This document shows, one piece after another, positions 33,930-41,224 of a stretch of DNA of 62,022 bases. Each line of letters opens with the position of its first letter. The first letter of the stretch is position 1. This DNA comes from Caulobacterales bacterium 32-69-10 (GTDB lineage: Bacteria > Pseudomonadota > Alphaproteobacteria > Caulobacterales > Caulobacteraceae), in the NCBI GenBank assembly GCA_002280485.1, contig NCED01000027.1:1-62022 (forward strand), written 5' to 3'. A program made the translations under genes and the position numbers. Under the pieces are notes generated by a model that had not been told where the DNA came from, made no database searches, and saw only the letters and a program-made list of their open reading frames with translations.

Positions 33930-35234
33930 TCACTCTTCGGGATCGTCATCGCGGCGGGTCGGGGTAGCGCTGAGGCCCGGTCCGTTGCCGTCACCGCTGG
34001 CGGTCGCCGCGGCGGCGCTGTCTCGAGCGGCCCCTGCAAGGCCACCACCCCGGCGCGCCTCAACACGCGCCACGACGGACGATCCGGAAGGCGAGGATTC
34101 CGGGGAAGGCGGAGGAGGGGCTTCGCCTTCAGAGGCGTTGCGAGACGAGAACAGGCGGCTTCCGGCGGCGCGGCCTTCAGACACCATGGTCGAGACCGGA
34201 GCCCTGGCGAAGTCGGCCGCCATCCCACCGCTAGATCCGCCGGCGGTCGGACCTGACCCGCCGGAATTGAGGCTCCCCGAGGCGGCGCGGGCCGCGGCGA
34301 CCTTCTCGCCGCCAGCAGCCCAGCCGCCAGCGACAGCGCCGCCGACCGCGCGGCCGGCGAGGGCGACACCGGCAGCGCCAGCCGCGACGCCCGCCGCGCC
34401 CATGAGTGCGCCGCCAGCGTTCAACTGAGGTCCCCCGGAGATCAGCGCCCCAGCGATCGCTGGAATCTTGAGGGCAAGCATCATCAGAAAGACAGCCGAT
34501 AGAAGCAGGCCGCATTCCTCGGAAATTGTCGGCTCAGGCGACAACGTGAACTGCTGAAAGATGTTGATCCCGATGCCGAGGATCACCGCCAGTGCCATGA
34601 ACTTCAGGCCGACGGAGACGACGTAACCAATCGCCCTTTCCGCGAGGAAGGATGTTTGACTGAGCACACCAAACGGCACCGTCACAAAGGCGATCAGCGT
34701 GACGAGGTGAAATTCGATAATGGTGATGGCGATCTCGATCGCCAGCACGATGAAGGCGAGCAAGATGCCAATTGCGGCCACCGCCGCAATGATGATGACA
34801 TCGATATTCTGCAGAGCGCCGAGGCCGCCATTCTGCTTCGCGAGCTCACCGACGTAGGCCATCAACTTGACGACGATCTGCATACCTGCATCGACCGCTG
34901 TCGTCGGCGCATTCATAAAGTCGTCGATGGAGCCCCCGCCGCTGGCGCGGAGTCCGAGCTGACCGAAGCCGTTTACAACCGTTAGGCTCAACGTGTGCCA
35001 ACTGCCCACGAGCCACGCGAAGAAGCCGACCAGCAAGACCTTACGCACCAAACTGGCGAGGACGTTCTGCGTCTCGTCGATGGCCCAAAGGATCGCCGTC
35101 AGCGCGATGCTGATGACCACCAGCGTCCCCAACACCGCCTGCACCTCGCCGGAGATCACGCCGAAGCCGGTGTCGATTTGGGTGGTGAAGCGGCGGATAA
35201 AGTCATCCAACGCCGCTGGACTGGCGGTCGCCAT
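33930..35234 (-). CDS. trbL: Conjugal transfer protein TrbL (VirB6-like)
   Basis: Polytopic inner-membrane channel component, 434 aa from the ATG at 35232-35234 (MATASPAALDDFIRRFTTQI). Several hydrophobic segments are visible: VLGTLVVISIALTAILWAI, VLLVGFFAWLVGSWHTLSL, VIIIAAVAAIGILLAFIVLA, IIEFHLVTLIAFVTVPFGVL and ECGLLLSAVFLMMLALKIPA. The hydrophilic tail (last 130 residues) is Gly/Ser/Ala/Pro-rich and repetitive, as usual for TrbL. Confidence 0.93.
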   Translation of the reverse strand: MATASPAALDDFIRRFTTQIDTGFGVISGEVQAVLGTLVVISIALTAILWAIDETQNVLASLVRKVLLVGFFAWLVGSWHTLSLTVVNGFGQLGLRASGGGSIDDFMNAPTTAVDAGMQIVVKLMAYVGELAKQNGGLGALQNIDVIIIAAVAAIGILLAFIVLAIEIAITIIEFHLVTLIAFVTVPFGVLSQTSFLAERAIGYVVSVGLKFMALAVILGIGINIFQQFTLSPEPTISEECGLLLSAVFLMMLALKIPAIAGALISGGPQLNAGGALMGAAGVAAGAAGVALAGRAVGGAVAGGWAAGGEKVAAARAASGSLNSGGSGPTAGGSSGGMAADFARAPVSTMVSEGRAAGSRLFSSRNASEGEAPPPPSPESSPSGSSVVARVEARRGGGLAGAARDSAAAATASGDGNGPGLSATPTRRDDDPEE

Positions 35235-35256
35235 ACTCGGTCTCGCTAATTGTCGG

Positions 35257-35472
35257 TCAGAAGGATTTCTGGCCTTTGAAGGAGCCCTCCACGGGCTTGT
35301 AGTAGAGGGGTGAGCAGGGGTTGCTCGGGTCCTTGATGCTGGGATCAGGACACTTCGGCTCCGTCTTGGCGGGCGATGAGTTCGCCGGCGCTTCCGCGGG
35401 CGCTGCAGACGGACCGCAGCCACAGAGGATGGCGAGCGCGGCGAGGGATGAAGCCGTCAGAACGGTTCGCAT
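35257..35472 (-). CDS. trbK: TrbK-like small lipoprotein (entry exclusion position)
   Basis: 71 aa: hydrophobic start MRTVLTASSLAALAILCGCG with a lipobox-like LCGC, a Pro/Ser/Ala-rich spacer, then KCPDPSIKDPSNPCSPLYY and a C-terminal PVEGSFKGQKSF. Size, lipoprotein signal and location between trbJ and trbL fit TrbK, the entry-exclusion lipoprotein of Trb systems. Its last 13 residues closely resemble the last residues of the neighbouring TrbJ (YTPVRGSFSGQQSF). It ends two bases before the trbL region begins and starts two bases after trbJ. Confidence 0.75.
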   Translation of the reverse strand: MRTVLTASSLAALAILCGCGPSAAPAEAPANSSPAKTEPKCPDPSIKDPSNPCSPLYYKPVEGSFKGQKSF

Positions 35473-35474
35473 GG

Positions 35475-36194
35475 CTAAAAGCTCTGCTGGCCAGAGAAGG
35501 ACCCACGCACCGGCGTGTAGGCGTTGTGCCGCTGCGACTCTGCGCGTGCGGCAACGACCCCCGCCTGCTGCTGCGCCAGGATGGTTTCCTGCGTCCGCGC
35601 TTGGGCGATGAGGATCGTCTGCAGCCCTTGGAGTTGGCTGCTGAGTGCGGCGAGCATCTGGTTCGTGGCCTGGATCGCGGCGGTCTGCCCTGCGGCTCCC
35701 TGCGATGCGGACACAGCGCTATTCACGGCGCCGGCCGTCGTTGCCTGAGACCGGACCAACTGGTTCTGCACCGCCATCGAGTCCTGAAGGGTCAGCCGGC
35801 TATTGGTCTCCCAGCTCGCAAGCCGCTGCTGGATCTGGGCGAAGTTCTGCCCAGACAGGCTGGTCGGGTAGAGTTGCTGAAGCTGCCCGGCGATGTTCTG
35901 GCTGTTGTACCCGATCCCCTGCGCCTGCTGCATCAGCTGGCTCGCCTGCGCATTGATCTGGGCCAGAGGCTGAGTGACGTCGGTCCCCAGCCTCTGCAAC
36001 ATCGCCACCTGGTTGGTGACCTGGGCTTGCAGTTGCTGAATTTGGGCCAGTCCCTGACGCACCTGTTGCACCGCCTGGGCCACGGCCCGCGGATCGAAGA
36101 CGATCTGCTGAGCGGCTGCGGGCTGTGGCGGCAAAGGCCCCAGCCCCAAGGACACCGCGACGATCGCCGCCGCGGCCAAAAGCTGCCTACGCAT
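35475..36194 (-). CDS. trbJ: Conjugal transfer protein TrbJ (VirB5-like)
   Basis: Periplasmic minor pilus component, 239 aa from the ATG at 36192-36194. A signal peptide (LLAAAAIVAVSLGLGPLPPQ then PAAAQQ) precedes VFDPRAVAQAVQQVRQGLAQ, a long Gln/Ala-rich coiled-coil domain characteristic of TrbJ (IQQLQAQVTNQVAMLQRLGT; NQMLAALSSQLQGLQTILIA). The C-terminal YTPVRGSFSGQQSF is shared in form with TrbK. Confidence 0.92.
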   Translation of the reverse strand: MRRQLLAAAAIVAVSLGLGPLPPQPAAAQQIVFDPRAVAQAVQQVRQGLAQIQQLQAQVTNQVAMLQRLGTDVTQPLAQINAQASQLMQQAQGIGYNSQNIAGQLQQLYPTSLSGQNFAQIQQRLASWETNSRLTLQDSMAVQNQLVRSQATTAGAVNSAVSASQGAAGQTAAIQATNQMLAALSSQLQGLQTILIAQARTQETILAQQQAGVVAARAESQRHNAYTPVRGSFSGQQSF

Positions 36195-36528
36195 CTGGAG
36201 TGTCCTTCTGGTGGGAGGGGTGGGAATCTGGGAACAGGTCGTCGTCGTCCGCCTGGACGAACAGAGGTTCAGAGATCGCTCGAAACGCGACGGCGGCGCC
36301 GAACAGGGCAAAGCCCGCCAGCATGACGAAGAAGTTGTGATGGTAGGTGGTGCCGAAGACCGCGAGGAAGCCGGGCGCGGCCAAGGCCAAGAACAGGATC
36401 CGCCGCCGCCGGCGCGTGGACGTCCACGCCCCCGGGAGATGTTGATTGAGCCACGCCAGGCGCGCGAAGGCGCGCGGGCTCATGACAGATCGAGGCGCCG
36501 CTAGAGATACGTCGTGCGCACCCATCAC
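36187..36528 (-). CDS. Small two-helix membrane protein of the trb cluster (113 aa)
   Basis: Unknown protein between trbE and trbJ. It has a basic N-terminal half (RAFARLAWLNQHLPGAWTST then RRRRR), two hydrophobic helices (ILFLALAAPGFLAVFGTTY and FFVMLAGFALFGAAVAFRAI), and an acidic end (VQADDDDLFPDSHPS). The gene overlaps trbE by four bases and trbJ by eight, so it is translated within the operon and is likely part of or accessory to the mating apparatus. Confidence 0.75.
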   Translation of the reverse strand: MMGAHDVSLAAPRSVMSPRAFARLAWLNQHLPGAWTSTRRRRRILFLALAAPGFLAVFGTTYHHNFFVMLAGFALFGAAVAFRAISEPLFVQADDDDLFPDSHPSHQKDTPDA

Positions 36529-38999
36529 GCCACCCTCGGGAAGGCGGCGGGCCGCTGGTCGCCGAGGTAGCGGGCGACGTCAGCCTGGCCTTTGGCGGCG
36601 AAGAACCGTTCTGGAAACTCGCCGCCGTCGTGGTCGGCGAGAAGCTGGCTGATCAGCTGTTGGTCGCCCGGTGAGGCCGAGCCGACGGCGGCCAGCGACA
36701 AGGCGCCCAGGCCCAGCTCAAACAGCCGGTTTCCGGACGTCGATTGATAGTAATACTCGCGCTTGGGCGTGGCGTTGGCGATGATCCGCACCTGCTGCGG
36801 GTTCAAACCGAAGTCCTGGTAGAGCGCGGCGATCTGCGGCGTCTGGGCGTCGGGATTGGGCAGGAAGATGCGGGTCGGGCAACTCTCGATCAGTGCTGGC
36901 GCGATCGACGAGCGGGCGACGTCGGCCAGGCTCTGGGTGGCGAACACCACGGCGACGTTGAACTTCCGCAGCGTCTTGAGCCACTCGCGGATCTTGGCCG
37001 CGAAGGCGCTCTGGTCGAGGAACAGCCAGGCCTCATCGAGCACCAGCAGCGTCGGCCGGCCATCGAAACGCCGCTCGAGACTGCGGAATATGTAAGTGAG
37101 CACCGGGGCCAGCGCCGACTTGCTGGCCATCAGTTCGGCCATCTCGAAGGTCTGCCAGGCGGCCGGCTTCAGGGCGTTCTGATTGGCGTCGAGCAGATGG
37201 CCATAGGGGCCGCTCAGCGTATAGGGCGCGAGCGCCGACTTGACCGCCTGATCCTGGATGGTCGCGGCCAGAAGGGTGAGGGTCCGCTGGTCACGCGGCC
37301 CCTCGGCGAGATTGCGCAGACCGCTCCAGATCTCGTCCTTGACCGGCGGGGTGATCGGTACGCCCTCGGCGACGACGATGTCTTGCACCCATTCCTGCGC
37401 CCAGGCCCGGTCATCTGGAGCATCGATCGCCGCCAGCGGCTGGAAGGCCAACTCGCTCTGATCGCCGCCAAGCACGTAGAATTGGCCGCCGACAAGGAGG
37501 GTCGAGGCCCGCGAACTGGCACCCTTATCGAAGAAGAACACCTGCGCCTCGGGATAGCGTAGCCACTGCATGGCCAGGGTGTTGAGCAGGACCGATTTCC
37601 CGGAGCCGGTCGGCCCGACGATCATCGTGTGGCCGACATCGCCCTGGTGCAGATCAAAGCGGAAGGGCGTGGTTCCGGCCGTGCGGGTGACCAGCAGGGC
37701 GGGCTGAAGCCCTGGATAGCCGCGTTTCTGGCATTCGGCCGACAGGTGGGCGTTGATCGTCGGACCCGGCCAGATGGCCGACATCGGCATCATGTCGCAA
37801 AGGTTCAGCGACGACACCAAAGGCCGCCGCAGATCGGCATAGGCCTGGCCGGGGAGGCTGCCGATCCACGCCTCAACCGCGTTGACGTCTTCGACCTTGC
37901 AGACAAAGCCTGCCCGGTTGATAGCCCCCTCGACTTCGCGGACCCGGTTGGCGAGCCGATCGGGGTCGGCGTCCATCAAGGTGACCGTCGGCGTGAAGTA
38001 GCCGATCGAGGCGTAGTCGCCGCCCAGGATCGCCAGGGCCGCGTCAGCATCAACCGACTTGGCCGCCGCGTCCGGATCTTCCAGCAGCGAGGGCTCGCGG
38101 GTGATAGCCTCCTTCAGGAGCGCAATCACGCCCTTCCGCTTGGCGAACCAGCGCTTGCGCACCGTGGTCACCGCCTTGCGGGCGTCTTCCTTATCGAGCG
38201 GCAGATAGCGGCAGACCCAGCGATAGCTGATGCCCAGCTCGTTCAGCCGGTCCAGCAGGCCAGGGCACGAGGTGGTCGGATAGGCCCTCACCGAGATGGT
38301 GCGCAGGTACTGCCCGCCGAGCCGGGGCAGCAGGCCACCCTGGAAGTCGTCATCGGTGAGGAAGGCGTCGAGATAGGCCGGCGTCTCGGGCGTGGCGACC
38401 AGGTGCCGCTTCGTCGAGATGCAGCTGTGCAGATAGGTCAGGGTCTCGTCGTCGGTCAGCTCGCTGACCTCGGGCATGATCGCGGTCAGGATGTCGGCGA
38501 TCTGATGCACCGTGCTCAGGAAGTCGCTGAGCGCGGCCCGGTACATCCCCTCGGCGCCGCGGCCTGACGGCGCGTTCTCCAGCAACAGGCTCTCGGCCGT
38601 CGAGATCGCTTCCTCCGGCGGCAGGTAGGTGAAGGTCAGGAAGTAGCGGCTCTCGAAGTGGCGCTCCTGCGCCTCGAAACCCTCCCGCCGCTCTTCGTCG
38701 ACAAGGTCCGACACGGGGTCGGGGAAATGGCTCGCCGGGTAGGTCTGAGACGGCGCCCGCACCGCCTCGATGTGCAGACACCAGCGCGAGCCCAGGCGAC
38801 GCAGTGCATTGTTGAGCTGGGCGCGGGTGGCCACCAAGCTGGCGTCTGTAGCGCTGGCCAGGTCGGGGCCTCGGAAGGCCAAGGTCTTCTGGAAGCTGCC
38901 GTCCTTGTTGAGCACCAGGCCCGGCCCGATGAGCGCCACCCAGGGGAGGTGGTCGAACAGGCGGTCAGCCTTGGGCCGGTACTCACGCAGATACAGCAC
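36525..38999 (-). CDS. trbE: Conjugal transfer ATPase TrbE (VirB4-like)
   Basis: 824-aa VirB4-family ATPase that energises pilus assembly and transfer. The N-terminal CagE/TrbE domain starts MLYLREYRPKADRLFDHLPW. The ATPase core has Walker A IVGPTGSGKSVLLNTLAMQW (about residue 455), Walker B PTLLVLDEAWLFLDQSAFAA (about 660) and downstream FNVAVVFATQSLADVARSSI and CPTRIFLPNPDAQTPQIAAL. Full length compared with relatives. The start is a GTG at 38997-38999. Its usual neighbour ATPase TrbB is missing from the window. Confidence 0.96.
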   Translation of the reverse strand: MLYLREYRPKADRLFDHLPWVALIGPGLVLNKDGSFQKTLAFRGPDLASATDASLVATRAQLNNALRRLGSRWCLHIEAVRAPSQTYPASHFPDPVSDLVDEERREGFEAQERHFESRYFLTFTYLPPEEAISTAESLLLENAPSGRGAEGMYRAALSDFLSTVHQIADILTAIMPEVSELTDDETLTYLHSCISTKRHLVATPETPAYLDAFLTDDDFQGGLLPRLGGQYLRTISVRAYPTTSCPGLLDRLNELGISYRWVCRYLPLDKEDARKAVTTVRKRWFAKRKGVIALLKEAITREPSLLEDPDAAAKSVDADAALAILGGDYASIGYFTPTVTLMDADPDRLANRVREVEGAINRAGFVCKVEDVNAVEAWIGSLPGQAYADLRRPLVSSLNLCDMMPMSAIWPGPTINAHLSAECQKRGYPGLQPALLVTRTAGTTPFRFDLHQGDVGHTMIVGPTGSGKSVLLNTLAMQWLRYPEAQVFFFDKGASSRASTLLVGGQFYVLGGDQSELAFQPLAAIDAPDDRAWAQEWVQDIVVAEGVPITPPVKDEIWSGLRNLAEGPRDQRTLTLLAATIQDQAVKSALAPYTLSGPYGHLLDANQNALKPAAWQTFEMAELMASKSALAPVLTYIFRSLERRFDGRPTLLVLDEAWLFLDQSAFAAKIREWLKTLRKFNVAVVFATQSLADVARSSIAPALIESCPTRIFLPNPDAQTPQIAALYQDFGLNPQQVRIIANATPKREYYYQSTSGNRLFELGLGALSLAAVGSASPGDQQLISQLLADHDGGEFPERFFAAKGQADVARYLGDQRPAAFPRVA

Positions 39000-39051
39000 G
39001 GCGGACCTCTATGAGACCGGAGACGGGGAGGGGTGAAGCCGCGCGCGCATG

Positions 39052-39318
39052 TCAGGCGTCCAGGTAAGGCTTCTGGCGAATGTGGCGGCCGAGCGCGTCG
39101 AAGAAGTAGGGGTCGCGCTTGTTGAGCCAGTAGCAGGCGCCGTGAATAGCCAAGCCGACGGGGATGCCGATCAGCGGAACCTGCAGGCCCAGCGCCAGGA
39201 CGGCGGTCAGCGTGCCGTTCAGCACCGCGATCATCCGGGGCACGCCTGCGATGGTCACCGGCTCGGACAGCGAGCTGTGAAAGGCGATCTCGAAGCCTTC
39301 GACGTCGGACCGGGCCAT
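39052..39318 (-). CDS. trbD: Conjugal transfer protein TrbD (VirB3-like)
   Basis: 88-aa membrane protein: EGFEIAFHSSLSEPVTIAGV, PRMIAVLNGTLTAVLALGLQ, IPVGLAIHGACYWLNKRDPY, FFDALGRHIRQKPYLDA. The two hydrophobic segments and the DPYFFDALxRH ending are TrbD hallmarks. The ATG at 39316-39318 directly follows the residual trbC stop (TGAgATG). Confidence 0.93.
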   Translation of the reverse strand: MARSDVEGFEIAFHSSLSEPVTIAGVPRMIAVLNGTLTAVLALGLQVPLIGIPVGLAIHGACYWLNKRDPYFFDALGRHIRQKPYLDA

Positions 39319-39319
39319 C

Positions 39320-39483
39320 TCAGAACGCCGCCCCGGCGGTCATGTTGAAGAAGGTCGAGATGAAGCTGTCCCGGCGCCGGCGGCCCAGGCCGGGCTAACC
39401 GCGAGAAGGACCGCGGCGCCGGCGGCGAGGGCCAGGGCGGTCGATGCACGCCCCCGAACTAGGCTTGAACCGACGTTTTGCAT
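39320..39483 (-). pseudogene. trbC: trbC (VirB2-like pilin) reduced to its two ends
   Basis: From the ATG at 39481-39483 a signal peptide is readable: MQNVGSSLVRGRASTALALA then AGAAVLLAVSPAWAAGAG, after which the frame drifts to a stop at 39340-39342 (47 aa). In another frame the final codons read DSFISTFFNMTAGAAF with a stop at 39320-39322, one base before trbD. That matches the typical C-terminus of TrbC pilins (for example SSFFLTFFGFSGGAAF). The intervening mature pilin with its two hydrophobic helices, about 60 residues in relatives, is missing. This is best read as an internal deletion that also shifted the frame; without the pilin the mating pore should not assemble normally. Confidence 0.75.
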
Positions 39484-39829
39484 CGCTGCTGACCCCTGAT
39501 TGCGTCCGCCCGCCTCTACCGGACGTCACAACCGTGAGTCGCGGATAGGGCGAGGTCAAGGGCATTATTTGCAAAAAAGGTGCAATTAGTGCTTTTTTTA
39601 TGGCAAAGCTACGCGCCGATTACGCGAACTTGAGGGCGCGCGTCAGCCACCTGAATCAAACAGGCATGCGCGCGCATTCCCCCCGGAAAGCAGTCTGGTT
39701 TCGGCCCGAGAAGGGGCGACTTTGGGGCAAACGCCCGAGTTCTGTGGGCTGTTGATTCGGAAACGTAGCTGGAGACCAGGCTCAGCCGGAGACCGCCACT
39801 GCGTGACGATGCGCGCGATTGGACACGAG

Positions 39830-39991
39830 TCAGGTCGGTGGCAGGCGGGGTTGCGACTGATGGTCGTGAACGCAGAGGCTGTGGTCGGCCAAGGTCTCAA
39901 TCACCCGGCAATCCCCAGCGAAGCCACTGCAGCCAGCGGCTACCATGCGCTGAAGCTCGGCCCTAAGGGCTTCGAGTCGGGCGATCTTGTC
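39830..39991 (-). pseudogene. C-terminal remnant of a MerR-family metal regulator
   Basis: An open stretch of 53 codons without a start, preceded in frame by a stop: DKIARLEALRAELQRMVAAG then CSGFAGDCRVIETLADHSLC. This is the coiled-coil dimerisation helix and metal-binding-loop/C-terminus typical of MerR-family regulators (KIAxLExLRxELxxM...DCRVIExLADH). The DNA-binding half is gone. It sits exactly between the truncated trb operon and the copper island, so it marks a rearrangement boundary. The 346 bp between trbC and this remnant (39484-39829) hold no gene I can support. Confidence 0.65.
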
Positions 39992-40017
39992 TCAAGGCCC
40001 GCCGCCGATTGGCGGTC

Positions 40018-40560
40018 TCACGCGCCCAGGTCAGAGCCTGTCCGGTCGGTCCCGTCGACGCGCGTCATCTCGAAGACGCCGACGATCTGGGGAGGGATCG
40101 CGGCCCCGACGGTCAGGACCGCGATGCTCTCGCCGTAAGCCTCGGCGGAGGCGAAATTGAAGAGCGAGCGCTCGTCAAACCAGCGCAAGCCGGCGGCGAG
40201 CAATACGTCGTCGGGCTGCTGGGTCACGGCCTCGTGCAAGGCTTGGCTGTAGAGGTCGGCGTCGTCAAAGAGCATCCGCCAGATCTCATCATCCGTGCAG
40301 GATGGCTCGATTGCGATCTGCACGCGCCGAACTTCCTGGTGCATCTTTTGGAGGAAGGCGCGCATGAATGCCTTCGGCTTGTCGCCTCGCAACTTGCGGC
40401 GCGCCAGCTCGGCGTCCGCCGAGATCCAGGCGACAGCCATGAAATACCGGGTGACGCCGGCCCGAAGCCGGGCCTCGGCCGGCTCGCTCATGGGCCCCAT
40501 CACGGTCTTATCCCGAGTATGCGAGACGATTTCGAACAGCCTGTCGCCAATTGCTTCCAA
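40018..40560 (-). CDS. Unknown protein (about 180 aa)
   Basis: Not recognised. Readable segments are PAEARLRAGVTRYFMAVAWI, RGDKPKAFMRAFLQKMHQEV, IEPSCTDDEIWRMLFDDADL, LAAGLRWFDERSLFNFASAE and the end VGVFEMTRVDGTDRTGS. It looks like a soluble, mainly helical protein. The upstream-most start is a TTG at 40560; ATGs at 40500 and 40491 are alternatives. It stands alone between the merR remnant and cueR, in a junction region. The 229 bp between it and cueR hold nothing well supported. Confidence 0.6.
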   Translation of the reverse strand: MEAIGDRLFEIVSHTRDKTVMGPMSEPAEARLRAGVTRYFMAVAWISADAELARRKLRGDKPKAFMRAFLQKMHQEVRRVQIAIEPSCTDDEIWRMLFDDADLYSQALHEAVTQQPDDVLLAAGLRWFDERSLFNFASAEAYGESIAVLTVGAAIPPQIVGVFEMTRVDGTDRTGSDLGA

Positions 40561-40789
40561 ACGCCGTTTCCCCGTTCAGCCCAGGCCCGTTCAGATCGAC
40601 TGCATCTGATTCCGTATACGCACCGGCAGAGCGGTCCCCCGCACTGCCCAGCGATGTACTCGCGGATGGCCTGAAGCGGTCAGGGCCGGCACGATGATCA
40701 GGAGCAGGACCACGGCCCGGAGAGTCGCGAGTGGAGCGGCCATCCCCAAGGGCCGGCCTCTCACTGCCACCCAGGCGGATCTAACAGGA

Positions 40790-41224
40790 TTAGCGATTGA
40801 AGGACGGCCGCCGCCCGACGGGGTCCGACGGCTCCTTGCCTTCCGTCAGATCTGCGAGGATCGGGCAGTCGGGCCGATCGTCGCCCGCGCAGCAGTGCGA
40901 AAGGTGGCGCAGCGTGTCGGCCATCGCCTGCATCTCGGCGATGCGGGCGTCGAGATCCGCCACGTGGCGGTCGGCGATCGCCTTCACTTCGCGGCTCGGG
41001 CGCGCCCGGTCCCGCCACAGCGACAGGAGTTGAGTGATCTCCTCCATTGAGAAGCCCAGGCTGCGGGCGCGCTTGATGAAGCGCAACTCGTTGATCTGGC
41101 GATCATCGTACTCGCGGTAGTTCGAGTCCGTCCGGCTCGCCGGTCGCACCAAGTCGATCTCGTCGTAGTAGCGGATCATCTTAGCGGTCACGCCGGTGGC
41201 CTTTGACGCCTGACCAATGTTCAT
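40790..41224 (-). CDS. cueR: Copper-responsive MerR-family regulator CueR
   Basis: 144-aa MerR-type activator. The winged HTH starts [20 protein letters not shown] and continues [40 protein letters not shown]. The dimer helix [20 protein letters not shown] leads to the metal loop [16 protein letters not shown], which has the two cysteines eight residues apart typical of Cu(I)-sensing CueR. The ATG at 41222-41224 overlaps the end of the intact copA frame by four bases, giving the usual copA-cueR order. Four CueR-type promoters in the island are its likely targets. Confidence 0.93.
   Translation of the reverse strand: MNIGQASKATGVTAKMIRYYDEIDLVRPASRTDSNYREYDDRQINELRFIKRARSLGFSMEEITQLLSLWRDRARPSREVKAIADRHVADLDARIAEMQAMADTLRHLSHCCAGDDRPDCPILADLTEGKEPSDPVGRRPSFNR

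Noticed and set aside
39600..39755. A 51-codon plus-strand frame starting MAKLRADYANLRARVSHLNQ
   Set aside because: Short, no family, and located in a rearranged junction; insufficient evidence for a gene.
39722..40138. A 138-codon plus-strand frame across the junction
   Set aside because: The opposite strand carries a recognisable MerR C-terminus and part of the 180-aa gene, so this frame is a shadow.
40590..40743. A 50-codon minus-strand frame with a hydrophobic start (MAAPLATLRAVVLLLIIVPA)
   Set aside because: Could be a small membrane protein, but there is no clear ribosome site or family, and the C-terminal part has no coding character; not supportable.
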